Assembly: GCA_902590365.1 (NCBI GenBank) | Contig: CACIWJ010000004.1 | Coordinates: forward strand, 1-32,758 | Reading direction: 5' to 3' | Origin: an uncultured Pelagibacteraceae bacterium | Lineage (GTDB): Bacteria > Pseudomonadota > Alphaproteobacteria > Pelagibacterales > Pelagibacteraceae | DNA: 32,758 nucleotides | In this document: positions 1 to 9,024 of the stretch, piece by piece | Numbering within the stretch: the first letter of the stretch is position 1 | How the letters are laid out: each line of letters starts with the position of its first letter | Notes under the pieces: model-generated | What the model was told of the DNA's origin: nothing | What the model saw: the letters and a program-made list of their open reading frames with translations, nothing else | Database searches by the model: none | Made by a program: the position numbers and the translations under genes

Positions 1-267
1 GTAAAAAATAAAACAAACTTTTTTGCAAAAAGATTTGCTGCAAAAGAAGCCTTTGTTAAATCATTGGGTACTGGTTTTAGAAATGGCATTAATTTTAAGG
101 ATATTTCTGTAAAAAATAACAATTTAGGCAAACCCCAGCTATATCTAAGTAAAAAAATTAAGTCTTTTTTGTCACATAAATTAAAGTATAGAAAATATAA
201 AATACATTTGTCTTTATCAGATGAAAATAAACACTCAATAGCATTTGTTATTATCAACAAATATTAA
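1..267 (+). CDS. acpS: holo-[acyl-carrier-protein] synthase, C-terminal part (5' end outside window)
   Basis: The reading frame is open from base 1, so this is the C-terminal ~88 residues of a protein that starts upstream. It carries the AcpS signature ([14 protein letters not shown], then a GINFKDISV-like strand and an NxxGKPQL motif), with the Mg/CoA-binding glutamate in AKEA. AcpS transfers 4'-phosphopantetheine from CoA to acyl carrier protein, activating fatty acid synthesis. The stop is three bases before lepB, and acpS-lepB-rnc is a classic alphaproteobacterial order. The internal ATG at 64 is not the real start, because the conserved motif lies upstream of it. Confidence 0.9.
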   Translation, partial: VKNKTNFFAKRFAAKEAFVKSLGTGFRNGINFKDISVKNNNLGKPQLYLSKKIKSFLSHKLKYRKYKIHLSLSDENKHSIAFVIINKY

Positions 268-270
268 AAA

Positions 271-999
271 ATGAAAAAGTTTATAACTGAAAATTTAACA
301 ACAATTTTTTATGCACTTATAATAGCTGTTATAATAAGATCTTTATTTATTCAGCCTTTCTTTATTCCCTCTTCATCAATGGAACCAAATCTATTAGTTG
401 GTGATAGATTATTTGTAACAAAATTTACTTATGGTTATAGTAAACATTCATTTCCATTTAGCCCACCAATCTTTAAAGATAGAATTTTATTTAATAAGCC
501 AAATAGAGGCGATGTAGTTGTTTTTAAAACACCAGCTGATAATAGAACTGACTATATAAAAAGACTGATAGGGTTACCAGGTGATACAATACAGTTTATA
601 AATGGGAATTTATACATTAATCAAATACAAATTTTTAAAGATATCAAATCAAGAAATGATAAAACTCACTGTGGCAATAAAATATTAGATGTTAATACAT
701 TTGAAGAAAAATTTGATAATAATGTCAAATTTAAAACTGTTTATAGTAATGAATATACGTTTCAAAATTCAGATCAATTTTTAGTTCCTGAAAAACATTA
801 CTTTTTTTTAGGCGATAATAGAGATTGTTCAAAAGATAGTCGTTTTTTAACTAGTGTTGGTTATGTACATGAAAATAATTTAGTAGGAAAAGCGCAATTA
901 ATATTTTTTTCTTCTGATTATAGAAACGGAAGGTTATTTCAATTTTGGAAATGGTTTGAAATAATAAGATTTGATCGTTTCTTTAAAATAATAAAATAA
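271..999 (+). CDS. lepB: signal peptidase I
   Basis: Inner-membrane protease that removes Sec/Tat signal peptides. There is one N-terminal membrane segment (about residues 10-27). Box B follows with the nucleophile Ser36 in IPSSSMEPNL, and box D with the general base Lys97 in YIKRLIGLPGD. Box E (GDNRDCSKDSR) lies near residue 190. The 242-aa length is normal for proteobacterial LepB with one transmembrane segment. It starts 3 bases after acpS and ends one base before rnc, so it is probably cotranscribed with both. Confidence 0.96.
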   Translation: MKKFITENLTTIFYALIIAVIIRSLFIQPFFIPSSSMEPNLLVGDRLFVTKFTYGYSKHSFPFSPPIFKDRILFNKPNRGDVVVFKTPADNRTDYIKRLIGLPGDTIQFINGNLYINQIQIFKDIKSRNDKTHCGNKILDVNTFEEKFDNNVKFKTVYSNEYTFQNSDQFLVPEKHYFFLGDNRDCSKDSRFLTSVGYVHENNLVGKAQLIFFSSDYRNGRLFQFWKWFEIIRFDRFFKIIK

Positions 1000-1000
1000 A

Positions 1001-1663
1001 ATGAATCTAAATTATCTTGAAAAAAAAATAAAAATAAATTTTAAAAACAAAGATTTATTAATTAGATCTCTCACTCACAAAAGTTTTGATTCAAATAATA
1101 ACAATGAAAAATTAGAGTTTTTAGGTGATAGAATCTTAGGATTCGTAATTGCAAAAAAACTTCTTGAATTATACCCAAATGATAAAGAGGGCATACTCGA
1201 TAAAAAATTAGCTTCTTTAGTTAATAAAAAAATGTGTTTACAAGTTTGTAAACTTTTTGAAATAGAAAAGTTTATAAAAACAAGCTCATCTAATAAAAAA
1301 AATTACAAAATAGAAGATAAAATTATATCTGATACATGTGAAGCAATTATTGGAGCAATATTCCTGGACCAAGGAATTAAAGTAGCAGAAAGATTCATTT
1401 TAGATTTATGGAAAGAACATATTGAAAAAACAACAAAAACTAATGTTGACTCAAAAACCAGGTTACAAGAATATTCTTTAAAAAAATTTAAAAAACTTCC
1501 CATATATAAATTAATTGAAAACTCTGGCCCTAGGCACAAACCAACTTTTATAATCGAGGTAAAAATAAAAAGTTCAAAATCTACTATCGGCAAAGGTTTT
1601 TCTAAAAAAGATGCTGAACAAAATGCTGCAACACAACTATTAAAAAATATAAATTTAATATGA
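1001..1663 (+). CDS. rnc: ribonuclease III
   Basis: Double-strand-specific endoribonuclease for rRNA and mRNA processing. The nuclease domain carries the signature NEKLEFLGDRIL with acidic residues Glu36, Glu39 and Asp43, and a second metal cluster Asp111/Glu114 in SDTCEAIIGAI. A C-terminal double-stranded RNA-binding domain spans about residues 150-219, ending in the typical KKDAEQNAA helix. The 220-aa length is standard. The stop overlaps the recO start by four bases (ATGA), suggesting translational coupling. In many alphaproteobacteria era lies between rnc and recO; here it does not. Confidence 0.96.
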   Translation: MNLNYLEKKIKINFKNKDLLIRSLTHKSFDSNNNNEKLEFLGDRILGFVIAKKLLELYPNDKEGILDKKLASLVNKKMCLQVCKLFEIEKFIKTSSSNKKNYKIEDKIISDTCEAIIGAIFLDQGIKVAERFILDLWKEHIEKTTKTNVDSKTRLQEYSLKKFKKLPIYKLIENSGPRHKPTFIIEVKIKSSKSTIGKGFSKKDAEQNAATQLLKNINLI

Positions 1664-2340
1664 TTTGGGGTGATAAGGGTTTTTTAATATCTAAATTTAA
1701 ATATAATGAGAACTCTATAATATCAGATTTTTATACTTTAAATCATGGCAGGTCTTCTGGAATTATATTTGGTGCCACTTCAAATAAAATTAGAGGATAT
1801 TTAGAAATTGGCAATTTATTTCAGTTAAATTGTACTTTAAAAAATGAAAGTAAAATTGGATCATTTAAAGTAGAAATAATTGATCCAATAACACCAATTT
1901 TTTTTAATAATAGAAAAAAATTACACTGTATTACCTCTGCTATGAGCATGATAAAACTATTGACTGCAGAAAATCAAAAAAATCATGAAATTTTTAAAAT
2001 TATAAATGACCTTTTTATAATACTTAAAAATGAAAATTGGATTAAAAACTATATTTTATGGGAACTAAATTTACTAAAATTAGTTGGATATGACCTTGAT
2101 TTAAAAAAAATAGTCAACAAAGAAAACAAAAATGATAAAACTTCATATTTTGTTGAAAATTCCAATATTAAGAAATTTGTTCCTGCCTTCTTAGTGGAAA
2201 ATAATAATAAAAATATAGAAATTAGTGAACTGCTAAATGGTTTTAAACTGGTAACTAATTATCTTGAAAAAAATATATTAATTCCAAATAATATTAATCT
2301 ACCAGTTCAAAGAACTGATTTTATTAATTTATTTAAATAA
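1660..2340 (+). CDS. recO: DNA repair protein RecO
   Basis: RecO works with RecF/RecR to load RecA on SSB-coated single-stranded DNA. The N-terminal OB-fold pattern is recognisable (GFLISKFKYNENSII, then HGRSSGIIFGA and a basic GNLFQLNCTLK strand), followed by an alpha-helical domain with WELNLLKLVGYDLDL near residue 130, a family hallmark. The zinc cysteines of some RecO proteins are not evident. The length (226 aa) and the position directly after rnc fit the family. It converges on hemB with only about 9 bases between stops. Confidence 0.85.
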   Translation: MIWGDKGFLISKFKYNENSIISDFYTLNHGRSSGIIFGATSNKIRGYLEIGNLFQLNCTLKNESKIGSFKVEIIDPITPIFFNNRKKLHCITSAMSMIKLLTAENQKNHEIFKIINDLFIILKNENWIKNYILWELNLLKLVGYDLDLKKIVNKENKNDKTSYFVENSNIKKFVPAFLVENNNKNIEISELLNGFKLVTNYLEKNILIPNNINLPVQRTDFINLFK

Positions 2341-2349
2341 CGATTGTAT

Positions 2350-3369
2350 TTATTTTAAATCTCTTGCAATTTTATCAGCAAAATAAGTTATAATTGCATT
2401 TGCACCAGCTCTCTTAAAACTTATTAATGTTTCTAAAATAATTTTATTGCTTACAATACCCTGTTTAATTGAGTTAACAATTAAACTATATTCACCAGAA
2501 ACTTGATATGCAAGTACAGGTATCTTAAATTTGTTCTTTACATTTTTGATAATATCCAAATAAGGCAAACCTGGTTTCACCATTACCATATCAGCACCTT
2601 CTTTAATATCTAATGCAACTTCTCTAATAGCTTCGTCACTATTGCTATAATCCATTTGATAAGTTTTTTTATTTCCTTTTAATAAATTTTTAGATCCAAT
2701 TGCGTCTCTAAAAGGTCCATAAAAACTTGAAGCATATTTAACTGCATAAGATAATAACTGAACATCTTGAAAATTATTTTTATCTAGCGCTTTTCTTATT
2801 AATCCAATTCTACCATCCATCATATCAGAAGGTGCAATCACATCACAGCCTGCCTCAGCTTGAATTAATGATTGTGAAATAAGAATTTTTATAGTTTCGT
2901 CATTTATTATTTTCCCAGATTTAAGCAGGCCATCATGTCCATGGGAAGTATATGGGTCTAATGCAACATCACACATTACCCCAATTTTATCTTTGTATTT
3001 TTTTTTTATAAAATTTGTTGCCCTGCATACTAAATTATTTTTATTTAAAGCTTCCGCACCTCTTTCGTTTTTTAAATTTTTATTAATATAGGGAAATATA
3101 GCAACCATAGGTATTTTTAATGATACCGCATTTCCAACAACTTGATTAAGTTTATCAATAGAATATCTAAATATACCAGGCATAGATTTAATAGGTATTT
3201 TCTTATTTTTACCTTCAATAACAAATACAGGAAGTATTAAATCGTTAACTGATAATGTATTCTCACTGACCAGTCTTCTCGACCAATTAGATTTTCTATT
3301 TCTCCTAAGCCTTAAATTTGGGTATTTTCCAGTGATAATCATTCTCAATAAATTTTTTATATGCGACAA
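2350..3369 (-). CDS. hemB: delta-aminolevulinic acid dehydratase (porphobilinogen synthase)
   Basis: Condenses two 5-aminolevulinate molecules to porphobilinogen in heme synthesis. The two active-site lysines are Lys211 (SYAVKYASSFYGPFR) and Lys265 (MVMVKPGLPYLD). The metal-site region reads CDVALDPYTSHGHDG (about 133-147), i.e. aspartate in place of the zinc cysteines, so it belongs to the Mg-type rather than the Zn-type enzymes (family knowledge). The N-terminus could instead be Met10, since residues 1-9 are not conserved. It is on the strand opposite its neighbours and divergent from the next gene across 45 bases. Confidence 0.95.
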   Translation of the reverse strand: MSHIKNLLRMIITGKYPNLRLRRNRKSNWSRRLVSENTLSVNDLILPVFVIEGKNKKIPIKSMPGIFRYSIDKLNQVVGNAVSLKIPMVAIFPYINKNLKNERGAEALNKNNLVCRATNFIKKKYKDKIGVMCDVALDPYTSHGHDGLLKSGKIINDETIKILISQSLIQAEAGCDVIAPSDMMDGRIGLIRKALDKNNFQDVQLLSYAVKYASSFYGPFRDAIGSKNLLKGNKKTYQMDYSNSDEAIREVALDIKEGADMVMVKPGLPYLDIIKNVKNKFKIPVLAYQVSGEYSLIVNSIKQGIVSNKIILETLISFKRAGANAIITYFADKIARDLK

Positions 3370-3414
3370 AAGTTATATGTATTATAATTATAAATAAAGT
3401 ATTAATTTAAATAC

Positions 3415-4038
3415 ATGAACAACATTACTTCTTTAAGTGAAATAAAAACTAATAAAATAGCAAGTGATTTTCAAAAACAAGATATTCATTTCGATATAGA
3501 TAAACTTAGAAATGCATGTAATGAAGTTTTAAAAATAAAAGGCTTTGATACAAGTTTAGGAATTCCACATTTTGCAGCTATTTCTTTAAATCAAATCCCA
3601 GGTGATCCTGACTCTATTAAAGGAAGCAAAGTAAGAGGCGTCTATTGGACAAAACCAGACTCAACAGGTGTAGAAGTAACAAGAGATGTAAACATTGATG
3701 AAAGCAAATATACGGAATTTGTAAAAGATTTTGAACACACTTACTTCAAAGAAGTTTATGATGAATTATCTAAAAAATATAAATTAGGTAGAGTAAGACT
3801 TTTATTAAAAGAGCCTAGATCTACATTAAGTTGGCACAGAGATCCTGAACCAAGACTACATATACCTATATACACCAATCCAGGCGCTATAATGGTAATT
3901 GATAAAGCAGCACAACACATGCCAGCAGATGGATCTGTTTGGGTAACTAACAATTTGAAATATCATAATGCTTTTAATGGCGGGGAAGAAAATAGAGTTC
4001 ATTTAGTTGCTTGCGTTTTAGACTATAAATTTAATTAA
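3415..4038 (+). CDS. aspartyl/asparaginyl beta-hydroxylase-type 2-oxoglutarate/Fe(II) oxygenase
   Basis: Soluble 207-aa protein with a C-terminal double-stranded beta-helix oxygenase core. The predicted Fe(II) ligands are His141 and Asp143 (SWHRDPEPRLHIPI) and His184 (KYHNAFNGG). Arg194 in ENRVHLV is the likely 2-oxoglutarate carboxylate anchor, and the RxHIPI strand is typical of the Asp/Asn beta-hydroxylase family. There is no signal peptide or membrane anchor. The substrate cannot be deduced; relatives hydroxylate amino-acid side chains or amino-acid-derived small molecules. It stands alone between hemB and rpiB. An upstream TATAAT (3383-3388) could be its -10, but no good -35 is visible. 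Confidence 0.75.
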   Translation: MNNITSLSEIKTNKIASDFQKQDIHFDIDKLRNACNEVLKIKGFDTSLGIPHFAAISLNQIPGDPDSIKGSKVRGVYWTKPDSTGVEVTRDVNIDESKYTEFVKDFEHTYFKEVYDELSKKYKLGRVRLLLKEPRSTLSWHRDPEPRLHIPIYTNPGAIMVIDKAAQHMPADGSVWVTNNLKYHNAFNGGEENRVHLVACVLDYKFN

Positions 4039-4061
4039 TTTTAGTTTATAAATTAAATCAG

Positions 4062-4484
4062 TTGAAAAAAATTTATATTGCATCAGATCACGCTGGTTTT
4101 AAATTAAAGAGTTGTATTCTCTCAAAATTTGTTAATAAGAAAAAAATAATAGATTTAGGTCCTAAATCGAACATCTCTGTTGACTATCCAGATTATGCAA
4201 AAAAATTATCCAAAAAAATTGCATCAGATAAAGGAAGTTTAGGTATATTAATATGTGGATCAGGTATGGGAATGGCTATAACAGCAAACAAAATAAAAAA
4301 TGTTAGAGCTGCCCTATGCTATAGCAATAAAAACACTAAATTATCGAGATTGCATAATAATGCAAATATCATTACATTAGGAGAAAGGTTGATTAGCAAA
4401 AATAAAGCGATTAATCTTATAAAAATTTTCTTAAGGACAAAATTTGAAGGTGGAAGACACTTAAGAAGAATTAAAAAAATGTAA
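4062..4484 (+). CDS. rpiB: ribose-5-phosphate isomerase B
   Basis: Interconverts ribose 5-phosphate and ribulose 5-phosphate in the pentose phosphate pathway. RpiB/LacAB motifs are present: SDHAGFKLK with Asp9/His10, the catalytic Cys65 in [16 protein letters not shown], and the phosphate-binding [12 protein letters not shown] (from His98). Translation appears to start at a TTG; the family N-terminus [12 protein letters not shown] begins exactly there and no upstream ATG exists. The 140-aa length is typical. It is two bases upstream of glyA, as in many alphaproteobacteria. Confidence 0.93.
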   Translation: MKKIYIASDHAGFKLKSCILSKFVNKKKIIDLGPKSNISVDYPDYAKKLSKKIASDKGSLGILICGSGMGMAITANKIKNVRAALCYSNKNTKLSRLHNNANIITLGERLISKNKAINLIKIFLRTKFEGGRHLRRIKKM

Positions 4485-4486
4485 TT

Positions 4487-5800
4487 ATGTCTAGTGAAAG
4501 TAAATATTTAAACGACCAATATAAAGGCTTTTTTGAAGATAGCTTGTCTAAAACTGATCCAGAATTATATAAAGCTATTAACGATGAATTAAAGAGACAA
4601 CAAGAACATATTGAATTAATAGCGTCAGAAAATATTGTTTCTCAAGCAGTTTTAGAAGCTCAAGGCTCAGTTTTAACGAACAAATATGCCGAAGGTTATC
4701 CTGGCAAGAGATATTATAATGGATGTGATCATGTTGATGTTGCAGAAAATCTTGCTATTGAAAGATTAAAAAAAATATTTGATTGTAAATTTGCAAATGC
4801 ACAACCGCATTCTGGAGCTCAAGCTAATGGAGCTGTATTCTTAGCTTTATTAAAACCAGGTGATACATTCATGGGAATGAGTTTGAATTCTGGAGGTCAT
4901 ATAACTCATGGTTTAAAAATTTCTATGTCAGGTAAGTGGTTTAATGCAGTAAGCTATGATGTTGATAAAGAGTCAGAGCTCATTGATTATGATAAAGTTG
5001 AAAAAATTGCTTTAGAAAATAAACCAAAACTTATAATAGCTGGAGGTAGTGCTTATTCTAGAGTAATTGATTTTAAAAGATTTAGAGAGATAGCCGACCA
5101 AGTTGGAGCCTATCTCATGGTAGATATGGCTCATTTTTCAGGCCTTGTTGCAGGAAAAGGATATCCTAACCCATGCGAGCATGCACATGTTGTAACTTCA
5201 ACAACACATAAAGTTTTTAGAAGTGCAAGAGGCGGTATTATTTTAACAAACCATGAAGACTTAGCAAAAAAATTTAATTCTGCTGTATTTCCTGGTTATC
5301 AAGGAGGACCTTTGATGCACATAATTGCAGCAAAAGCCGCAGGATTTTTAGAAGCGTTAAAACCTGAGTTTAAAGATTATATTAAAGCAGTTTTAGCAAA
5401 TGCTAAAATTTTATCAGAAACACTTAAAAATAATGGATTTAAAATTTATTCAGGAGGTACAGATTCTCATTTAATGTTAGTTGATTTAAGACCCTTTAAT
5501 GTAAAAGGAAATTTAGCTGCAGAAAGTTTGTGTAGAGCTAACATTACATGTAATAAAAACGGTATACCTTTTGATAGTGAAAGTCCCATGGTAACATCTG
5601 GTATAAGACTTGGAACTCAAGCTGCAACTACTAGAGGTTTTGGCTTAAAGGAATTTGAAAAAGTGGGCGAGTTGATTACAAAAGTCATTGATGGTTTATC
5701 TAAAAACCCAAGTGATAACAGTAAAATTGAAGACGAAGTAAGAAAAGAAGTTGTTTCACTTTGCTCGTCTTTTCCAATATATAAGAATCTTAGAAAATGA
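4487..5800 (+). CDS. glyA: serine hydroxymethyltransferase
   Basis: PLP enzyme interconverting serine and glycine with tetrahydrofolate, feeding one-carbon metabolism. Family blocks run in order: [11 protein letters not shown] (42-52), the [14 protein letters not shown] substrate loop, [23 protein letters not shown] with Asp213, then the Schiff-base Lys242 in [14 protein letters not shown]. The segment after the lysine differs from the common THKTLRGPRGG. The 437-aa length is normal. The stop overlaps nrdR by four bases. No riboswitch fits upstream because only two bases separate it from rpiB. Confidence 0.97.
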   Translation: MSSESKYLNDQYKGFFEDSLSKTDPELYKAINDELKRQQEHIELIASENIVSQAVLEAQGSVLTNKYAEGYPGKRYYNGCDHVDVAENLAIERLKKIFDCKFANAQPHSGAQANGAVFLALLKPGDTFMGMSLNSGGHITHGLKISMSGKWFNAVSYDVDKESELIDYDKVEKIALENKPKLIIAGGSAYSRVIDFKRFREIADQVGAYLMVDMAHFSGLVAGKGYPNPCEHAHVVTSTTHKVFRSARGGIILTNHEDLAKKFNSAVFPGYQGGPLMHIIAAKAAGFLEALKPEFKDYIKAVLANAKILSETLKNNGFKIYSGGTDSHLMLVDLRPFNVKGNLAAESLCRANITCNKNGIPFDSESPMVTSGIRLGTQAATTRGFGLKEFEKVGELITKVIDGLSKNPSDNSKIEDEVRKEVVSLCSSFPIYKNLRK

Positions 5801-6255
5801 TTTGTCCATGTGAAAAAAAAGGAGAAACTTCAGTTGTAGATTCAAGACCAACTGAAGATGGCACTGCAATAAGAAGAAGAAGATTGTGTAGTTGTGGTGA
5901 AAGATTTACTACTTTCGAAAGAATTCAATATAGAGAGATAATGGTTGTAAAAAAAAATGGTCGAAAATCTCCTTTTGATAGAGACAAGTTATCAAAATCT
6001 ATTTATATAGCTTTAAAAAAAAGACCAATAGACACTGATACTGTAGAAAAATTTATAACTAAAATATCACGATCTTTGGAAGAATTAGGCCAAAATGAAA
6101 TATCGTCAAGCACTATAGGGTCAATGGTTATGGATGGTTTAAAAGAATTAGACCCTGTTGCATATGTAAGGTTTGCTTCTGTTTATAGAAATTTTAGGGA
6201 AGAAAAAGATTTTATTCAGTTTGTAGACAAAATCGATGTCTTCAAAAAAAGATAA
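5797..6255 (+). CDS. nrdR: NrdR-family regulator of ribonucleotide reductase genes
   Basis: NrdR is an ATP/dATP-sensing repressor with an N-terminal zinc ribbon followed by an ATP-cone. The diagnostic core [15 protein letters not shown] is at about residues 15-29, RFTTFERIQ at about 36-44, and the ATP-cone spans about 49-140 ([16 protein letters not shown]). Oddly, both zinc knuckles are shortened: CPC (3-5) instead of CPxC, and CSC (31-33) instead of CxxC. The four cysteines are kept but with CxC spacing. It overlaps glyA by 4 bases and ribD by 20 bases; the glyA-nrdR-ribD order is conserved in alphaproteobacteria. Confidence 0.94.
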   Translation: MICPCEKKGETSVVDSRPTEDGTAIRRRRLCSCGERFTTFERIQYREIMVVKKNGRKSPFDRDKLSKSIYIALKKRPIDTDTVEKFITKISRSLEELGQNEISSSTIGSMVMDGLKELDPVAYVRFASVYRNFREEKDFIQFVDKIDVFKKR

Positions 6256-7336
6256 ATTTACCAATCAAGATAGATTTTATATGAATCTTGCTATTAATTT
6301 AGCAAGAGGACAGGATGGCTTAACAGGATTAAATCCTTCAGTTGGTTGTGTAATTGTAAAAAATAAAAAAATAATCTCTCATGGAGTGACAAATATAAAT
6401 GGTAGACCACATGCTGAAACAATAGCTCTTAACAAAAACAAGAAAAATATTAAGGGATCTACTGTTTATTTAACTTTAGAGCCATGTGCACATTATGGAA
6501 AAACTCCACCATGCACAAATGCTCTTGTTAAATCAAAAGTTAAAAAAGTTATTTATTCAATTGACGATAGAGATCCAAGAACATTTAAAAAAGCTAAAAA
6601 AATATTAAAATTAAATAAAATTTTAACAAAATCAGGTTTATTGATTAATGAAACTAAAAATTTGTATAAAAGTTATAATTATATAAAAAAGAATAAATTT
6701 CCTTATATTACTGGTAAACTTGCTTGTTCATCGAACTTACATATATTAAATAATAGTACTCATATTACAAATGAACATTCAAGAAAAGTATCACATTTGT
6801 TAAGATTCAAAAATCAAGGTATTTTAACTACTTATAAAACTGTAAATTCAGATAATCCAAAACTGACTTGCAGAATTGATGGTTTAGAGAAATTTTCTCC
6901 TGTAAAAATTATTATAGATAAAAATTTAAAGATAAAATTAAATTCATATATTGTTAATAATTCAATGAAAGGTAAAACCATTATTTTTCATAATTCAAAA
7001 AATTTTTCAAAAATTAAATTTTTAAAAAGTAAAGGCATTAAACTAGTAAATTTTAATTTAGGTAATAATAAAAATTTTGATCTAAAAAAAATTTTTAAAA
7101 AAATTTATAATTTAGGAATTCATACAATTTTAATAGAAGGTGGCAAAACCTTAACTTATAATATTATATCTCAAAAAATATTTAATGAATTTTATCTCTT
7201 TAAAAGTGATAAAATTCTTAATAATAAACATAAAATTAATGTTTTAGATGTAAAAAAACAGCTAGATAAAGAATTTAAAAATAAATATTTTGTTAATACT
7301 TATCTAGATAAAGATAAACTAATACATTATTACTAA
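6236..7336 (+). CDS. ribD: bifunctional diaminohydroxyphosphoribosylaminopyrimidine deaminase / 5-amino-6-(5-phosphoribosylamino)uracil reductase
   Basis: Catalyses the second and third steps of riboflavin synthesis. The N-terminal deaminase domain has zinc ligands His59 (in HAE, with catalytic Glu61), Cys84 ([13 protein letters not shown]) and Cys93. The C-terminal reductase domain (about 150-366) begins with [10 protein letters not shown] and contains ILIEGGKTL, the NADPH-site glycine motif; much of it is divergent and lysine/asparagine-rich. The 366-aa length is normal. The start lies 20 bases inside nrdR; this ATG is the only one that gives the full deaminase domain. Confidence 0.93.
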   Translation: MSSKKDKFTNQDRFYMNLAINLARGQDGLTGLNPSVGCVIVKNKKIISHGVTNINGRPHAETIALNKNKKNIKGSTVYLTLEPCAHYGKTPPCTNALVKSKVKKVIYSIDDRDPRTFKKAKKILKLNKILTKSGLLINETKNLYKSYNYIKKNKFPYITGKLACSSNLHILNNSTHITNEHSRKVSHLLRFKNQGILTTYKTVNSDNPKLTCRIDGLEKFSPVKIIIDKNLKIKLNSYIVNNSMKGKTIIFHNSKNFSKIKFLKSKGIKLVNFNLGNNKNFDLKKIFKKIYNLGIHTILIEGGKTLTYNIISQKIFNEFYLFKSDKILNNKHKINVLDVKKQLDKEFKNKYFVNTYLDKDKLIHYY

Positions 7337-7340
7337 AAAA

Positions 7341-7934
7341 ATGTTTAATGGAATCATATACAACCAAGGTGAAATTAAAAAAATTTTAAGAAGAAAGAAA
7401 GGAATTAATCTTTTTTTAAAATCAAATCTTAAGTTAAAAAAGAATAGTATTGGAATGTCTATATCATGTGATGGTGTCTGTTTGACCCTTATATCTGTAA
7501 AAAATAATTTAATTGAGTTTTACCTATCAAACGAAACTTTAGTTAGATCAAAATTTAAAAACATAACAATAGGTAATAAAATCAATCTAGAATTACCAAT
7601 AAAATTTGGGCAAAAAATTTCAGGTCACATTTGTCAAGGACATGTTGATACTATAGGTATAGTCAAAAGTATATCAAAAGTTGATAAATCTTATGTTTTT
7701 GAATTTGTTATAAAAAGAAATTTTAAAAAAAGTTTAATTGAAAAAGCTTCAATTCTTATTAATGGTGTCTCATTAACAATTTCAAAAATTACAAAAAATG
7801 GATTTAAAGTTTGGATAATTCCTCATACATTAAAATTAACAAATTTAATATATTTAAATAAAAAAGATTTGGTTAATATTGAAATAGATATTTTATCAAA
7901 ATATATAAAAAATTTTTTTAATGCCAAAAAATAA
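7341..7934 (+). CDS. ribE: riboflavin synthase alpha chain
   Basis: Dismutates two 6,7-dimethyl-8-ribityllumazines to riboflavin. The N-terminal MFNGIIYNQGEI matches the MFTGII family start. The two lumazine-binding repeats are visible: the first with SISCDGVCLTL and GQKISGHICQGHVDTIG, the second with ILINGVSLTISK and IPHTLKLTNL. The 197-aa length is standard. It starts four bases after ribD and overlaps the next gene by 14 bases. Confidence 0.94.
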   Translation: MFNGIIYNQGEIKKILRRKKGINLFLKSNLKLKKNSIGMSISCDGVCLTLISVKNNLIEFYLSNETLVRSKFKNITIGNKINLELPIKFGQKISGHICQGHVDTIGIVKSISKVDKSYVFEFVIKRNFKKSLIEKASILINGVSLTISKITKNGFKVWIIPHTLKLTNLIYLNKKDLVNIEIDILSKYIKNFFNAKK

Positions 7935-9024
7935 ATTTAGTAATATTGAATCGATAATCAAAATATCTAAAAAAGGTGGTATGTATATTTTAGTTGACGA
8001 TGAAAATAGAGAAAATGAAGGTGATATCGTTTTTTGCGCATCTGACGTTAGTGCTAAAAAAATTAATTTTATGGCCAAAAATGGTAGAGGATTAATTTGT
8101 TTAACACTAAATAGTAATCAAGCTAAAAAATTAAATCTAAATTATATGTCACCAGTAAATCAATCAAGAAACCAAACAGCCTTTACTGTTTCCATAGAAG
8201 CAAAGAAAGGTATTTCTACTGGAATTTCTGCCAAAGACAGATCAAGAACAATAAAAATTGCTACAAAAAAAAATGTTAAAAAAAATGAAATAGTTTCACC
8301 CGGTCATGTTTTCCCAATTATTGCAAAGGATGGTGGTGTTCTTGTAAGAGCAGGTCACACTGAGGCTTCAATAGATATAGCTAAATTATCTAAAAAAATT
8401 CCTGCTGCAGTAATATGTGAAATAATGAACGAAGATGGAACAATGTCAAAAGGGGATGATTTATTTAAATTTGCAAGAATACATAAGTTAAAAATTGCTA
8501 AAATTGATGATCTAATTGCTTACAGATTAAAAAAAGAAAAATTAGTTAAAATAAAAAAGAAATCGAGCATTCACGTTAAAGGTAAAAAATACTTAATAAA
8601 AATTTATGAAAATTTATTAGATGGTTCAGAACATTTTGCTCTAATAAAAGGTAAAATTAAAAAAGGTATAGCACCACGTGTTAGAGTTATCTCTTCAAAT
8701 GTAGTTCAAAATTATCTACTAACACAAAAATTGCCTAATTCGTTTAATAACACTTTAAATTACTTCAAAAAATATAATAATTGTGTTTTAATATTTATAA
8801 GAGATTCTAATTTAAAATCTGTTACGCAAACTCTACGTGATTATAAAAGCAAAGGTTTCTATAAAAAAGGAAAGGATAAATTAATAAAAAATTATGGTAT
8901 TGGTGCTCAGATTATTAAATCTTTACAGATAAAAAATATGATATTAGTGACTAGATCTAGAAAAAAAGTTGTTGGTTTAGATGGGTATGGAATTAAAATA
9001 ACTAAGCAGGAAATAATTAAATGA
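7921..9024 (+). CDS. ribB: 3,4-dihydroxy-2-butanone 4-phosphate synthase with degenerate RibA-like C-terminal domain
   Basis: The N-terminal domain (1-~200) is a complete RibB: acidic loop DDENRENEGD (26-35), STGISAKDRSRTI (99-111), and PGHVFPII plus RAGHTEASID (127-152) with CEIMNEDGTM. It makes the four-carbon unit for lumazine. The C-terminal ~160 residues align in pattern with GTP cyclohydrolase II (DGSEHFALIKG, IKNYGIGAQI, VGLDGYGI) but lack the CxTGD...RCDC zinc cysteines and the GRGIGL loop, so GTP cyclohydrolase activity is unlikely. Similar RibB-RibX fusions are known in proteobacteria. It overlaps ribE by 14 bases and ribH by 4. Confidence 0.93.
   Translation: MPKNKFSNIESIIKISKKGGMYILVDDENRENEGDIVFCASDVSAKKINFMAKNGRGLICLTLNSNQAKKLNLNYMSPVNQSRNQTAFTVSIEAKKGISTGISAKDRSRTIKIATKKNVKKNEIVSPGHVFPIIAKDGGVLVRAGHTEASIDIAKLSKKIPAAVICEIMNEDGTMSKGDDLFKFARIHKLKIAKIDDLIAYRLKKEKLVKIKKKSSIHVKGKKYLIKIYENLLDGSEHFALIKGKIKKGIAPRVRVISSNVVQNYLLTQKLPNSFNNTLNYFKKYNNCVLIFIRDSNLKSVTQTLRDYKSKGFYKKGKDKLIKNYGIGAQIIKSLQIKNMILVTRSRKKVVGLDGYGIKITKQEIIK

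Noticed and set aside
1303-1593. Antisense open frames inside rnc, plsX, hom, hppA and glpX
   Set aside because: They lie wholly within strongly recognised genes, have no RBS, and their sequence is what the complementary strand of those genes gives.
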